From: Hyphomicrobium_A sp963817485
GTDB taxonomy: Bacteria > Pseudomonadota > Alphaproteobacteria > Rhizobiales > Hyphomicrobiaceae
Direction: 5' to 3'
Length of the DNA: 64,000 bases
Assembly (NCBI GenBank): GCA_963817485.1
Contig: CAWFOR010000020.1
Span: 310,001-374,000, forward strand
In this document: piece after piece, positions 52,213 to 61,864 of the stretch
How positions within the stretch are numbered: the first letter of the stretch is position 1
How the letters are laid out: the number at the start of each line of letters is the position of its first letter
Translations under genes and position numbers: made by a program
The notes under the pieces: generated by a model
Told to the model about the DNA's origin: nothing
Seen by the model: the letters and a program-made list of their open reading frames with translations, nothing else
Databases searched by the model: none

Positions 52213-52716
52213 TCAAACGGCATGTTTCGGATCGCGCCAGCCGCACGATTTGCAGACAACCACCGGCGGCAGAAGCCCCCGCCGCCAGCCCCACATGCCG
52301 ATGTGGAGGCCGAGCGGCAGGGCGATGACAGCGGCGCCAACGCCCAACAGCCCCAGCAGCACGCGCTCAGCGACGTCCATACCGCCGCCGACCACCCACA
52401 CCCCTACGCCAGTGAGCAAAAAGGTGCAGCCGGCGAGCGTCGCTCCGATGCCCACGATCACAGCTACAACGTTGACCGCGTCATCGGCCAAGCCCGAGTG
52501 CGGATTTCCGCGCACGACCGGAGGGCTGATGTCGATCGCGTCCGGCGTCGATGCGGAATTGAAGTCCTCGGCCGCGCCGCACTTCGGGCAACCGGTGATC
52601 GTCGCATCCCATGGCAGCTTGATCTTGAAGCGCCTGGCGACCGCCAGCGAAAGGCGGATGACAATCGCTATGACGAGCGCCATGAGGACTGTGAGAGCGA
52701 ATTTCTCGGCATCCAT
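52213..52716 (-). CDS. Membrane protein with split CxxC pairs
   Basis: 167 residues with three spans: one N-terminal (ALTVLMALVIAIVIRLSL) and two central (VVAVIVGIGATLAGCTFLLTG, LLGLLGVGAAVIALPLGLHI). CPKC (TGCPKCGAAE) and CKSC (VVCKSCGWRD) flank the membrane region on the same side and could form one zinc ribbon. No family recognised. Confidence 0.65.
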   Translation of the reverse strand: MDAEKFALTVLMALVIAIVIRLSLAVARRFKIKLPWDATITGCPKCGAAEDFNSASTPDAIDISPPVVRGNPHSGLADDAVNVVAVIVGIGATLAGCTFLLTGVGVWVVGGGMDVAERVLLGLLGVGAAVIALPLGLHIGMWGWRRGLLPPVVVCKSCGWRDPKHAV

Positions 52717-52848
52717 CGCACGTCGTCCGCGGACGGCCTCAGCTCAAGCGATAGAATACCCTACGACCGCCGATAACCGTTAGTTTCAATATCGCCGAGC
52801 GGGAACAACGCCTCGCGCAGGCGGCGCAACTGCGGTTCCGGCCGAGCG

Positions 52849-53259
52849 TCAGTTCAGCCACTTCGGCCGCGGCTGCGTCTCGCCATCCTCGTCCGTCTGC
52901 TGCGGCTCGGGATGCGAGGGGGCAATGCGCGCAGGCGCAAAGTCGGCTCGTGCCGTGGGGCGCTTCTGCGCGCGCGAGAAGCGCCACCAGCGACGCTTCT
53001 GGCCGAGCGCCTCGCGCTGGGCCTCGAGATAGGCGATCGTCGCGCGCACGTGGGCGATGACGGCGTCGCGCGGCGCGTTCCCAAAAGCATTGCCGCGCAA
53101 TTTGAGGCGCCGCCAACGGCCGCGCCACGCCCCGGGCAGTTGGCCGATCCAGCGGTTGACGATGTTCGTCGGCAGCGATCCGCTCGTCAGCTCGGCGTCG
53201 CGCAGCACCGCGCGCAAAGCCGCAATGACCGCGTCGACGTCGCTCGTTTGCGTAGCCAT
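52849..53259 (-). CDS. Basic hypothetical protein
   Basis: 136 residues from ATG 53259: TSDVDAVIAALRAVLRDAEL, GSLPTNIVNRWIGQLPGAWR, then an Arg/Trp-rich segment (RGRWRRLKLRG, RRWWRFSRAQKRP) and an acidic, proline-rich end. It may bind nucleic acid or membranes. No family recognised. Confidence 0.5.
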   Translation of the reverse strand: MATQTSDVDAVIAALRAVLRDAELTSGSLPTNIVNRWIGQLPGAWRGRWRRLKLRGNAFGNAPRDAVIAHVRATIAYLEAQREALGQKRRWWRFSRAQKRPTARADFAPARIAPSHPEPQQTDEDGETQPRPKWLN

Positions 53260-53399
53260 CTGCGTCTCCCCCCAAATAAAACCGCGAGACGTTCCGTCGG
53301 ACAAGCCTAGCGGCTCCGCCGGCAGTGCTCAATGCGCTCGTGGTCGAATGGGTAAAAGCCAAGGCCAGCAGCGAACGGAGCAGATCCCCTAGCCCACTG

Positions 53400-53753
53400 T
53401 CAGGGCTTGCAAAGCTGGCTCGGTGGCGCCTTGACGTGATTGCAGCGTCCGATGTGCACAAGGATGAGCACGTTGCGCTCGTAGCGCTTTTCCTTGCCCT
53501 TGCGGTAGATCGATTTGGTCGAGCTGCCGTCCTGCCAGCTGACGAGCCGGGCATCGAAGGTCGCCGGCGTGAACCAGGTGGGCTGCACCGCGCGGTCGCA
53601 CACCTTCTGCGTGGTGTCGTCGAGGGCAAAGAGGCTCGACGTATCCTCGTTGTCGGCGCGACATTCGAGGTACGTGATTTTGTCGGCCGGCATGGCAGCC
53701 GAAAGGATGCCGAACAGCAAGAGCAGGGGCAGGGAAGCGAGGGTTGCGCGCAT
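53400..53753 (-). CDS. Small secreted cysteine-containing protein
   Basis: 117 residues with a Sec signal (MRATLASLPLLLLFGILSAA). The mature part is ITYLECRADNEDTSSLFALD, QKVCDRAVQPTWFTPATFDA, SIYRKGKEKRYERNVLILVH, then IGRCNHVKAPPSQLCKP. Four cysteines imply two disulfides. Function unknown. Confidence 0.65.
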   Translation of the reverse strand: MRATLASLPLLLLFGILSAAMPADKITYLECRADNEDTSSLFALDDTTQKVCDRAVQPTWFTPATFDARLVSWQDGSSTKSIYRKGKEKRYERNVLILVHIGRCNHVKAPPSQLCKP

Positions 53754-53990
53754 GACAGCGTCTCCCGGCTTGAACGCGAGTCTTCAGTTGCGCCGGCGGC
53801 TAGCCGGCGATGGGAAGGTCCCTACTCCTGCCCGCCGCACCATCTAGGCGACCTTTGTGACCGAACAAGGTGGCCGGCGCGAGCGCCATAGTGGAGCGAT
53901 ATTTTCGCAACGTCCGGGCCAAAGGTGACCGATTGTTAAAGGCATCCGGGCTTTGCTCGCTCAAATCCGGAAAGCCCAGGAGACACAGCT

Positions 53991-54794
53991 ATGTGCGGAC
54001 ACTGCCACGATGGGGCCCCTCAGGGGGGCAAGGACGTGGGCCAGGACAGGGCCAAGGACACCGCCAAGGACGGCATTGACCGGCGCAGCCTCATGGCGCT
54101 CGGCGTTGCGGCGGCGGCTACGGCGGCCGGCGTGACACGAGTGTTGGCTCCATCTCCAGCGGCAGCGGCGCATTCGAAGCCAACCTCACTCTCTGCCGAT
54201 GACGCGCTCTCGGCGCTAAAGGATGGCAACGGCCGCTACGTGTCGCAACCGCAGGAGTGCGTGGTCGGGCTCGCGGAGGCGCGAGCACGCGTTGCCGGGG
54301 CGCAATCTCCGTGGGCGACGATCATCAGCTGCGCCGACAGCCGCGTGCCGCCGGAGCTCGTGTTCGGCGGCCTCGGACTCGGCGAGCTGTTTGTTGCGCG
54401 CAACGCCGGCAACTTGGTCGACACGGCAACCATGGGCACGGTCGAGTACGGCGCGGCGGTGCTCGGCTCGCCGCTGATCGTAGTGATGGGACACAGCCAT
54501 TGCGGTGCGGTCTCGGCCGCTTGTGACGTCGTCACCGAGAACGCGACCTACCCCGGCTCGATCGGGCCCATGATCGATCCCATCGTTCCGGCCGCCCTTG
54601 CGGTTCGCGATGCCGCCGGCGATTTTCTCGACAACGCCGTGCGCGAGAGCGCCAAGCGCACCGCCGCGCGGCTCGCCGCAACGAGCTTCGTCCTCGCGGA
54701 CCTACTGAAGGCTGGGAAACTCAAGATCGTTGCGGCCCACTACGAGCTTGTCAGCGGCGTCGTCACCTTCATGGAGCCGACGAGCAGCTACTAG
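53991..54794 (+). CDS. Beta-carbonic anhydrase with Tat signal
   Basis: 267 residues. A Tat leader (DRRSLMALGVAAAATAAGVTRV) precedes a complete beta-CA: IISCADSRVPPELVF (Cys114, Asp116, Arg118), LFVARNAGNLVD and VMGHSHCGAVSAACD (His168, Cys171). It interconverts CO2 and bicarbonate, here probably in the periplasm. The Cys/His N-terminus MCGHCHDG before the Tat motif is unusual and could bind metal. Confidence 0.92.
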   Translation: MCGHCHDGAPQGGKDVGQDRAKDTAKDGIDRRSLMALGVAAAATAAGVTRVLAPSPAAAAHSKPTSLSADDALSALKDGNGRYVSQPQECVVGLAEARARVAGAQSPWATIISCADSRVPPELVFGGLGLGELFVARNAGNLVDTATMGTVEYGAAVLGSPLIVVMGHSHCGAVSAACDVVTENATYPGSIGPMIDPIVPAALAVRDAAGDFLDNAVRESAKRTAARLAATSFVLADLLKAGKLKIVAAHYELVSGVVTFMEPTSSY

Positions 54795-54866
54795 GGCGTG
54801 AACTCCTTGGAAGCAGAACCATCGCCGAGGTGAACACTTCGATAGCCGCGTCGGATCGCACAAGCA

Positions 54867-55193
54867 CTAGACCACGTCGGTGCCTGACACTGGCCGAACG
54901 TGCTTCCTGCGTTCCACCGCAGGATCGTCGGTGCTGGACGACAGCCGAATTAACTTCCTCCGGTCCACCGCCTTCACCAGCGCGCGCACGGCCAACGCGT
55001 CTAACGCCTTCTGCTGTAGCCGCATAAAGTCACGCTCGCCATCGGCAACGGCGTCTATTATTGCCGTAACCATGGCAGCCCGGTCGACTTCCGACGGAGC
55101 GAGGCTCGCGCAGAGGGTCATCCACGCCATGTTTAGCGCAGCCTCCATTAAATCGCGTGTCTCGTCATCGTATTCGATATGGGAAAAGGACAT
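54867..55193 (-). CDS. Small hypothetical protein
   Basis: 108 residues from ATG 55193: MSFSHIEYDDETRDLMEAAL, NMAWMTLCASLAPSEVDRAA, MVTAIIDAVADGERDFMRLQ, then a basic, less regular tail. The opening MSFSHIxYD and the DGERDxxRL helix resemble small conserved proteins of Bradyrhizobium relatives. Function unknown. Confidence 0.6.
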   Translation of the reverse strand: MSFSHIEYDDETRDLMEAALNMAWMTLCASLAPSEVDRAAMVTAIIDAVADGERDFMRLQQKALDALAVRALVKAVDRRKLIRLSSSTDDPAVERRKHVRPVSGTDVV

Positions 55194-55199
55194 AAGCAA

Positions 55200-55887
55200 A
55201 CAAGCTCGGTTGAGCGCCTAGAGGGCGCCGCCAGTTATCTCGTCGAAACCACCGATGCCCGTCGGCGCTTTGTTTGGGTACATTGACAACGGGTCTACTG
55301 CAGTTTGTGAGTGCGCGCTTTGGTAGGCAGGTTTTCTCAACCACCGCCTCCGTTGAGGCACGCGCAGCTGACTCTGAATTGTTCGATATGAAGTGGTTTT
55401 GGAGGCAGATCACGCGATGAGTATCGCGGGATGGCGCAGAAAAACCCGCTCAGTCGGGAAGGCCACGGATCCCTTGTTGGAGCTACACTAGTCTTAAGGT
55501 GTGTATGGGAGGCCTGATATTAAGGGACCAATTGATACAAAGTGGCACCGCGCCTGACGCGCTGAGCATTCGTCCGGCAGACTACGCGACGAATAAGGAC
55601 CGCAGCGCTGTTGTCCCGGGTCCGTTCTCACCAGCTGCGGACGTTCTGAATCAAGGACATTCGTCGCGATGGGTCAAACTCGGCCGAAAACTCGACATCT
55701 GCGCAGAGTCCGCTTTTCCCACACTAACGGACATCGTCGACTACGGTCGCGACCTTTGTCTGGATGGACGTGATTCTAGTTCCCAAGACTTCACCTTCAT
55801 CAACTCGCATCCACCGGAGTTGGCTGCGCGTTTATGAGTTCACGCCTCTAGTCGGCGATTGCCGGGGCCCGAGCGCGGTCGATCTGC
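55200..55887. other. Intergenic 688 bp without supported gene
   Basis: A 112-codon plus-strand frame (55499-55837) lacks a ribosome-binding site, a recognisable domain and coherent codon bias. A short frame reading SYLVETTDARRRFVWVH ends at about 55284. No transposon ends or promoters recognised. Confidence 0.4.
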
Positions 55888-57699
55888 TCAGTGCTTGGCC
55901 TTGACGTAGGAGCCGGGCGCATCCTCGATGGCGCCGAGCACGCTGCCGGGCTGGCGCGCCTCGATCCAGTCGCCGGAATATTTGGCGAGCCACTCCGCCC
56001 AGTTGGGCCACCAGGAGCCGGGATGCTCCTCGGCGGTCGCGAGCCACGCATCGAGCGACTTCTCGGGCTTCGGGTTGGTCCAGTACTGGTACTTGATCTT
56101 GCCCGGCGGGTTGACGACGCCGGCGATGTGGCCCGAGCCAGACAGCACGAACTCGACCGGGCCGCCGAACAGCTGCGAGCCCTTGAACACCGACTTCGCC
56201 GGAGCGATGTGGTCCTCTTTCGTCGCAAGCTCATAGACCGGCAGCTTGACCTTGCCGATGTCGAGACGCGTACCGGCGAGCGTCATCTCCTTCTTGGCGA
56301 GGCGGTTTCCGCCATAGAACTCGCTCAGATAGAAGTTGTGGTTGGCCGCGGCCATCCGCGTGGAATCCTGGTTCCAATACAGGAGGTCGAACGGGAACGG
56401 CTTCTTGCCCAAGAGGTAGTTGTTGACGATGTAGGGCCAGATGAGATCGCGCGGGCGCAGCATGTTGAACACGTTCGCCATGCGCGAGCCGTCGAGGTAG
56501 CCGCGCTCCGACATGAGCTCGTTCAGCGCCTCGAGCTGATCGGCGTCGGTGAACAGCAACAGATCGCCGGCGTAGGTGAAGTCGACCTGGGTGGCGAGGA
56601 AGCTCGCCGAGGTGAACGGCTCCTCGCCGCGGGCGGCGACATATGCGAGCGTCGTGGCCAAGAGTGTGCCGCCGACGCAGTAGCCGACGACGTTGATCTT
56701 CTCGGTGCCGGTCTCGCGCTTCACGGCATCGGCCGCCGTCAGGATGCCCTCCTGCATGTAGTCCTCGAAGGACTTGTGCGAGAGGTGCTCGTCCGGGTTG
56801 ACCCAAGAGATCATGAACACCGTGAGCCCCTGGTCGACGAGGAACTTGATGAGGCTCTTGGCCGGCGCCAGATCGAGAATGTAGAACTTGTTGATCCACG
56901 GCGGCACGATCAGCAGCGGCCGCTCGCGCACCTTTTCCGTCGTGGGCGCGTACTGGATGAGCTGCAGGAGGTCGTTCTGATAGACGACCTTGCCGGGCGT
57001 GGTCGCGAGATTGCGCCCGACCTCGAAGGCGCTGGCGTCCGTCTGGCTGATGCGCAAAAGGTCGCCCGAGTGGCTCATGTCCTCGGCGAGAAAGGTCATG
57101 CCCTTGACGAGGTTTTCCGCGTTGCTCTTGAAGGTCTCTCGCAGCACCTCGGGGTTGGTCATCGGAAAGTTGGAGGGCGACAGCGCGCTCGAGACCTGGC
57201 GCAGGTAGAACTCCGCCTTCTGCCGCGTGCGATCGTCGAGCCCCTCGGTCTTGTCGAGGAGGTCGTCGGCCCATCGCGAGGTGATGAGGTAGGCCTGCTT
57301 CCAGAAATCGAAGTAGGGATTTTGCGACCAGTCCGGATCCTTGAAGCGGTTATCGCCCGGCTCGGGCTCGGCGACCGGTGTCACCTCCTGACCGAGCATG
57401 CGCAGCACGGCGTTGTTCCAGAGGTCGGCGTAGGAGCGCACGAGTGTGCCCTGTGCCTCGGCGAGCGCGGTCGGATCGGCGAACCAGTGCTGCGCGAGGT
57501 CGGACAGCGTGTTGGTCGCCTCCGTGATCTCGGCGGCGGCGGAATAGGGGCCCGACTTGCTGTCGGCGCGGTCGATGAACTCGGTGAGCACGCGACCGCC
57601 CTGCTCGAACAACCGCAACAGGTTGAGGCTGAGCTCCTCCGCATTTCCGATCTTATAGGGCTGAGCCTCGTCGTCGGGCTCGCCGTGGTGCTTTTGCAT
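55888..57699 (-). CDS. phaC: Class I poly(3-hydroxyalkanoate) synthase
   Basis: 603 residues. N-terminal PhaC domain (DPDWSQNPYFDFWKQAYLIT), then an alpha/beta-hydrolase core: PLLIVPPWINKFYILDLAPA, nucleophile Cys341 in VVGYCVGGTLLATTLAY, Asp in ATKEDHIAPAKS, and His in LSGSGHIAGVVNPP. It polymerises 3-hydroxyacyl-CoA on granules. No phaAB or phasin genes lie beside it. Confidence 0.95.
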   Translation of the reverse strand: MQKHHGEPDDEAQPYKIGNAEELSLNLLRLFEQGGRVLTEFIDRADSKSGPYSAAAEITEATNTLSDLAQHWFADPTALAEAQGTLVRSYADLWNNAVLRMLGQEVTPVAEPEPGDNRFKDPDWSQNPYFDFWKQAYLITSRWADDLLDKTEGLDDRTRQKAEFYLRQVSSALSPSNFPMTNPEVLRETFKSNAENLVKGMTFLAEDMSHSGDLLRISQTDASAFEVGRNLATTPGKVVYQNDLLQLIQYAPTTEKVRERPLLIVPPWINKFYILDLAPAKSLIKFLVDQGLTVFMISWVNPDEHLSHKSFEDYMQEGILTAADAVKRETGTEKINVVGYCVGGTLLATTLAYVAARGEEPFTSASFLATQVDFTYAGDLLLFTDADQLEALNELMSERGYLDGSRMANVFNMLRPRDLIWPYIVNNYLLGKKPFPFDLLYWNQDSTRMAAANHNFYLSEFYGGNRLAKKEMTLAGTRLDIGKVKLPVYELATKEDHIAPAKSVFKGSQLFGGPVEFVLSGSGHIAGVVNPPGKIKYQYWTNPKPEKSLDAWLATAEEHPGSWWPNWAEWLAKYSGDWIEARQPGSVLGAIEDAPGSYVKAKH

Positions 57700-57883
57700 C
57701 GCCTCTGACCGGTTTTTCGCTCGCGCGTCCCTTTAACTATCCAACGCCAAGGTTTTGCGACATTTACAGGGCTAGTGTCACTTGGACGTGTGGATAACCC
57801 ATAGAAGGTCCTGGGTCACTCTAGCGTCTCCCGCGGGGCATCGAATCGCGCAATTCTCCAGGCTGCGCAAGGGCGGATACGGC

Positions 57884-58150
57884 ATGCACGGACTGCGGCC
57901 GCAGATCATGGGATACGGCAAAGGCTCGCTGGCGCTTGGAAAAGCGCTGATTGCGGCGGCCGGCATCGCCGTTGCCGCAATTGCCGGCGGCTGCATGAAC
58001 TCGATCCAGACGCCGCTTCCCGACATGATCCGCCCGCCTGCCAGCGCCTCGCTCTCCGACAAGGAGCGCAAAGAGGCCGTCGACGAGCTCGCCAAGAAGC
58101 GCGACACGCACGAGCAGGACGCCCAGCAGCAGATCGAGCAGTCCCGTTAG
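57884..58150 (+). CDS. Small lipoprotein of unknown function
   Basis: 88 residues from ATG 57884 (a second ATG lies at codon 9). The lipoprotein signal ends LIAAAGIAVAAIAGGC (lipobox AGGC, Cys37). The mature part is short and charged: TPLPDMIRPPASASLSDKER, KEAVDELAKKRDTHEQDAQQ. Function unknown. Confidence 0.65.
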   Translation: MHGLRPQIMGYGKGSLALGKALIAAAGIAVAAIAGGCMNSIQTPLPDMIRPPASASLSDKERKEAVDELAKKRDTHEQDAQQQIEQSR

Positions 58151-58237
58151 CTAACGCTATATATGGACTGCGCTAGCCCGGGCTGAGGCTGGACGGGCCA
58201 CGGCGCCGGGCGTAAACACGACATCTCCACAACCGCA

Positions 58238-59485
58238 ATGAGGCCCCGAGTGGCGCCCGCGAACACCGAGTTCCACCGCATCAAGCGTTTGCCGCCCTAC
58301 GTGTTCGCCGAGGTGAACCGGCTGAAGGCGGCAGCTCGCGCGGCCGGCGCCGACATCATCGACCTTGGCATGGGCAATCCCGACCTGCCGACGCCGCAGC
58401 ACATCATCGACAAGCTCGTCGAGACGGTCGCCAAGCCGCGCACCCACCGCTACTCGGCCTCGAAGGGCATCCCGGGCTTGCGCCGCGCGCAAGCCGCCTA
58501 CTACGCGCGCCGCTTCGGTGTGAAGCTCGATCCTGAGACGCAGGTCGTCGCCACGCTGGGCTCGAAGGAGGGCTTCGCCAACATGGCGCAGGCCATCACG
58601 GCGCCGGGCGATGTGATCCTCGTGCCGAACCCGACCTACCCGATCCACGAGTTCGGCTTCCTCTTGTCGGGCGCCGCTATGCGGCATCTGCCGGCGGGCA
58701 CGGGCGAGGAGTTTCTGCGCTCGGTTGAGCGCGCCTGCCAGCACACGATCCCCAAGCCGCTCGCGCTCGTGCTGTCCTACCCGTCGAACCCGACGGCGAT
58801 GGTGGCCGACCTCGACTTCTATCGCGAGGCGGTGGCGCTCGCCAAGAAGCTCGACCTCATCATCCTTTCCGACATCGCCTACGCCGAGATCTATTTCGAC
58901 AACAACCCGCCGCCGTCGGTGCTGCAGGTGCCGGGCGCGATGGACATCGCGGTAGAATTCTCGTCGCTATCGAAGACCTACAACATGCCCGGCTGGCGCA
59001 TGGGCTTTGCCGTCGGCAACGAGCGCCTCATCGCCGCGCTCGCGCGCATCAAGTCGTATCTCGACTACGGCGCCTTCACGCCGATCCAGGTCGCGGCCGC
59101 TGCCGCGCTCAACGGACCGCAGGAGTGCGTGGAGGAAACGCGACAGATCTATCACCGCCGCCGCGACTGTCTCGTCGAGACGTTCGAGCGCGCGGGCTGG
59201 TCGATCCCGCCGCCGCCCGCGACCATGTTCGCATGGGCGCCGCTCCCGCCCGCGTTTCGTGGTCTCGGATCGGTGGAATTTTCCAAGCTGCTCATCGAGA
59301 AAGCCGGCATCGCGGTGTCGCCCGGGTTGGGCTTCGGCGAGTATGGTGAAGGCTTCATTCGCATCGCCCTCGTCGAGAACGAGCACCGCATCCGCCAAGC
59401 CGCGCGGAACCTGAAAAAGTTCCTCGCCCAGGCTCCGGAAACGATGCATAACGTGATCCCGATTCCGCAAAAAGCCAGCCGGTAA
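58238..59485 (+). CDS. alaC: PLP aminotransferase class I/II (AlaC-like)
   Basis: 415 residues: DIIDLGMGNPDLPTPQHIID, HRYSASKGIPGLRRAQAAYY, VPNPTYPIHEFGFLLSGA, LSYPSNPTAMVADLDFYREA, Lys in FSSLSKTYNMPGWRMGFAVG, then GEGFIRIALVENEHRIRQAA. Similarity is to glutamate-pyruvate aminotransferase AlaC. It is 11 bp upstream of hom; the alaC-hom-glpX order is conserved in many alphaproteobacteria. Confidence 0.9.
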   Translation: MRPRVAPANTEFHRIKRLPPYVFAEVNRLKAAARAAGADIIDLGMGNPDLPTPQHIIDKLVETVAKPRTHRYSASKGIPGLRRAQAAYYARRFGVKLDPETQVVATLGSKEGFANMAQAITAPGDVILVPNPTYPIHEFGFLLSGAAMRHLPAGTGEEFLRSVERACQHTIPKPLALVLSYPSNPTAMVADLDFYREAVALAKKLDLIILSDIAYAEIYFDNNPPPSVLQVPGAMDIAVEFSSLSKTYNMPGWRMGFAVGNERLIAALARIKSYLDYGAFTPIQVAAAAALNGPQECVEETRQIYHRRRDCLVETFERAGWSIPPPPATMFAWAPLPPAFRGLGSVEFSKLLIEKAGIAVSPGLGFGEYGEGFIRIALVENEHRIRQAARNLKKFLAQAPETMHNVIPIPQKASR

Positions 59486-59496
59486 TCCGTCACGTT

Positions 59497-60834
59497 ATGC
59501 AACAGCCTCTCACTCTGGGCATCGCCGGGCTTGGCACCGTCGGTGGCGGCCTGCTTCACCTGCTCAAGCATCATAAAGACCGGCTCGAGGAGCGCGCGGG
59601 CCGGCCGATCCGCATCGGTGGAGTTTCGGCGCGCTCGAAGGGCAAGAAGCGCGGAGCAGAGATCGGCTCGCTGCCGTGGTTCGACGATCCCGTGAAGCTC
59701 GCGACCGATCCCTCAATCGACGTCTTCGTCGAGTTGATCGGGGGATCGAGCGGCGTCGCCAAAGCGGCGGTGGAAGCCGCGCTGAAAGCCGGCAAGCACG
59801 TTGTCACGGCGAACAAGGCGCTGATCGCAGAGCACGGAACGGCGCTTGCCAAGCTCGCGGAAGAAAAGCACGTCGCCTTGAACTTCGAGGCCGCGGTCGC
59901 CGGCGGCATCCCTGTCATCAAGACGCTGCGCGAGTCGCTTGCCGCCAACGAGGTGCGCCGCGTCTACGGCATCTTGAACGGCACCTGCAATTACATCCTC
60001 ACGACGATGGAGACCGAGAAGCGCTCGTTCGGCGACGTGCTGAAGGAGGCGCAAAAGCGCGGCTATGCCGAGAGCGATCCGACCTTCGACATCGGCGGCT
60101 TCGATACCGCGCACAAGCTCGCGATCCTGACGAGCCTCGCCTTCGGCACCAAGCTCGCGTTCGACCAGATCCACGTCGAGGGCATCCAGTCGATTACGGA
60201 GGCCGACATCGAGGCCGCCGACGAGATGGGCTACCGCATCAAGCTCCTCGGCGTCGCCATGCGCACCGACAGCGGCATCGAGGCGCGCGTCAACCCGGCG
60301 ATGGTGCCGCAGAATTCCGCGATTGCGGAAGTTTCGGGGGTGACGAACGCGGTCGCCATCGACAGCGACTACTGCGGCAGCCTGCTGCTGATCGGGCCCG
60401 GCGCCGGCAGCCATCCGACGGCCTCCTCGGTCGCGGCAGACATCCTCGACATCGCGCGCGGCAGTTTCGTGCCGCCGTTCGTGACACACACCCGTAATCT
60501 AAAGACGTATAAGAAGGCCAAGCTCGGCGCGCACCAGGGCGCCTACTACGTGCGGCTTTCCGTCTACGACCGGCCGGGAGCCATGGCCGCGATCGCAAAG
60601 CGCATGGGCGACCGTCAGGTCTCGATCGAGAGCATCGTGCAGCGGCGGCCGCCGTCGGCGTTGCCCGGAATCGGCGCTCGACTGAAGCCCGGCGCGCCCG
60701 CGCTCGTTGTGCTCATCACGCACGAGACGACGGAGGAGGCGATCCGGCAGGCGATCGACGCCATCGAGCGCGACGGCAAGGTGTCGGAGCGGCCGCAGAT
60801 GATCCGCATCGAGAAGCTGAGCGAGGACGCGTGA
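59497..60834 (+). CDS. hom: Homoserine dehydrogenase
   Basis: 445 residues: NAD(P) motif LTLGIAGLGTVGGGLLHLL, VTANKALIAEHGTALAK, FEAAVAGGIPVIKTLRESLA, GILNGTCNYILTTMETE, FDIGGFDTAHKLAILTSLAF, and a C-terminal ACT domain (VRLSVYDRPGAMAAIAKRMG) for threonine feedback. It converts aspartate semialdehyde to homoserine and supplies MetY (50.9 kb). Confidence 0.96.
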   Translation: MQQPLTLGIAGLGTVGGGLLHLLKHHKDRLEERAGRPIRIGGVSARSKGKKRGAEIGSLPWFDDPVKLATDPSIDVFVELIGGSSGVAKAAVEAALKAGKHVVTANKALIAEHGTALAKLAEEKHVALNFEAAVAGGIPVIKTLRESLAANEVRRVYGILNGTCNYILTTMETEKRSFGDVLKEAQKRGYAESDPTFDIGGFDTAHKLAILTSLAFGTKLAFDQIHVEGIQSITEADIEAADEMGYRIKLLGVAMRTDSGIEARVNPAMVPQNSAIAEVSGVTNAVAIDSDYCGSLLLIGPGAGSHPTASSVAADILDIARGSFVPPFVTHTRNLKTYKKAKLGAHQGAYYVRLSVYDRPGAMAAIAKRMGDRQVSIESIVQRRPPSALPGIGARLKPGAPALVVLITHETTEEAIRQAIDAIERDGKVSERPQMIRIEKLSEDA

Positions 60835-61823
60835 TGGCAGGAGAGAGCGTCAAGTCCGGGCTCGACCGCGTGCTGGTTCTCGAGGTCGCGCGCGTCACCG
60901 AGGCCGCGGCCATCGCGGCGGCGCATTTGCGCGGGCGCGGGCAGGAGAAGGCCGCCGACAAGGTCGCGGTCGATGCCATGCGGCGCGAGCTCGCCAAGCT
61001 GCCGATCCGCGGCACCGTCGTCATCGGCGAAGGCGAGATGGACGAAGCCCCGATGCTTTACATCGGCGAGAAGGTGGGCTCGGGCGAGGGCCCGGAGGTC
61101 GACATCGCGGTCGATCCGCTGGAGGGCACGACGATCTGCGCCAAAGCGATGCCAAATGCGCTCGCGGTGCTCGCGATCTCCGAGCGCGGCGGTCTTTTGC
61201 ACGCGCCCGACATCTACATGAACAAGATTGCCATCGGACCGGGCTATGCGCCGGGCGTCGTCGATCTCGATGCCCCGCCCGGGGCCAACATCGAGGCGCT
61301 GGCGAAGGCGAAGGGCGTGCCTGTCGCCGAGATCACCGCCTGCATCCTCGACCGGCCGCGCCACGCGGAGCTGATCGCGGCGGTGCGCAAGGCGGGTGCG
61401 GCGGTGCAGCTCATTCCCGACGGCGACATCGCGGGCGTCATCTGGACGACCGACCCGGACGAGACCGGCATCGACATCTATCTCGGCTCGGGCGGTGCGC
61501 CCGAGGGCGTGCTGGCGGCGGCGGCGCTGCGCTGCATCGGCGGCCAGATAGAGGGGCGGCTGCTCCCCGCGTCCGACGAGCAGCGCGAGCGCACGCAGAA
61601 GATGGGCATCGCCGACGTCAACCGGAAGTTCAAGCTCGAGGACATGGCCTCAGCCGACGTGATCTTCTCGGCGACCGGCGTGACCGACGGCTCGCTCTTG
61701 GACGGCGTGCGCTTCAGGGGCGACTTCGCAGAGACGGAAACGCTCGTCATGCGCTCGCGCACCGGCACCGTGCGGCGCATCAAGACGACGTGCCGCAACG
61801 TCGCCACGCGCTTCATCGGCTGA
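60831..61823 (+). CDS. glpX: Fructose-1,6-bisphosphatase, class II
   Basis: 330 residues from GTG 60831 (or ATG 60834), overlapping the hom stop: VAVDAMRRELAKLPIRGTVV, IGEGEMDEAPMLYIGEKVG, IAVDPLEGTTICAKAMPNAL, YLGSGGAPEGVLAAAALRCI and GVTDGSLLDGVRF. The metal-binding DPLEGT motif is complete. It functions in gluconeogenesis and pentose recycling. Confidence 0.95.
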   Translation: MMAGESVKSGLDRVLVLEVARVTEAAAIAAAHLRGRGQEKAADKVAVDAMRRELAKLPIRGTVVIGEGEMDEAPMLYIGEKVGSGEGPEVDIAVDPLEGTTICAKAMPNALAVLAISERGGLLHAPDIYMNKIAIGPGYAPGVVDLDAPPGANIEALAKAKGVPVAEITACILDRPRHAELIAAVRKAGAAVQLIPDGDIAGVIWTTDPDETGIDIYLGSGGAPEGVLAAAALRCIGGQIEGRLLPASDEQRERTQKMGIADVNRKFKLEDMASADVIFSATGVTDGSLLDGVRFRGDFAETETLVMRSRTGTVRRIKTTCRNVATRFIG

Positions 61824-61864
61824 CGCCGCGCACCGCGCCCCAATCGCAACGATGTGCAAGAGAG

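Noticed and set aside
55499..55837. 112-codon plus-strand ORF
   Set aside because: No ribosome-binding site, no recognisable fold and sequence unlike coding DNA of the window.
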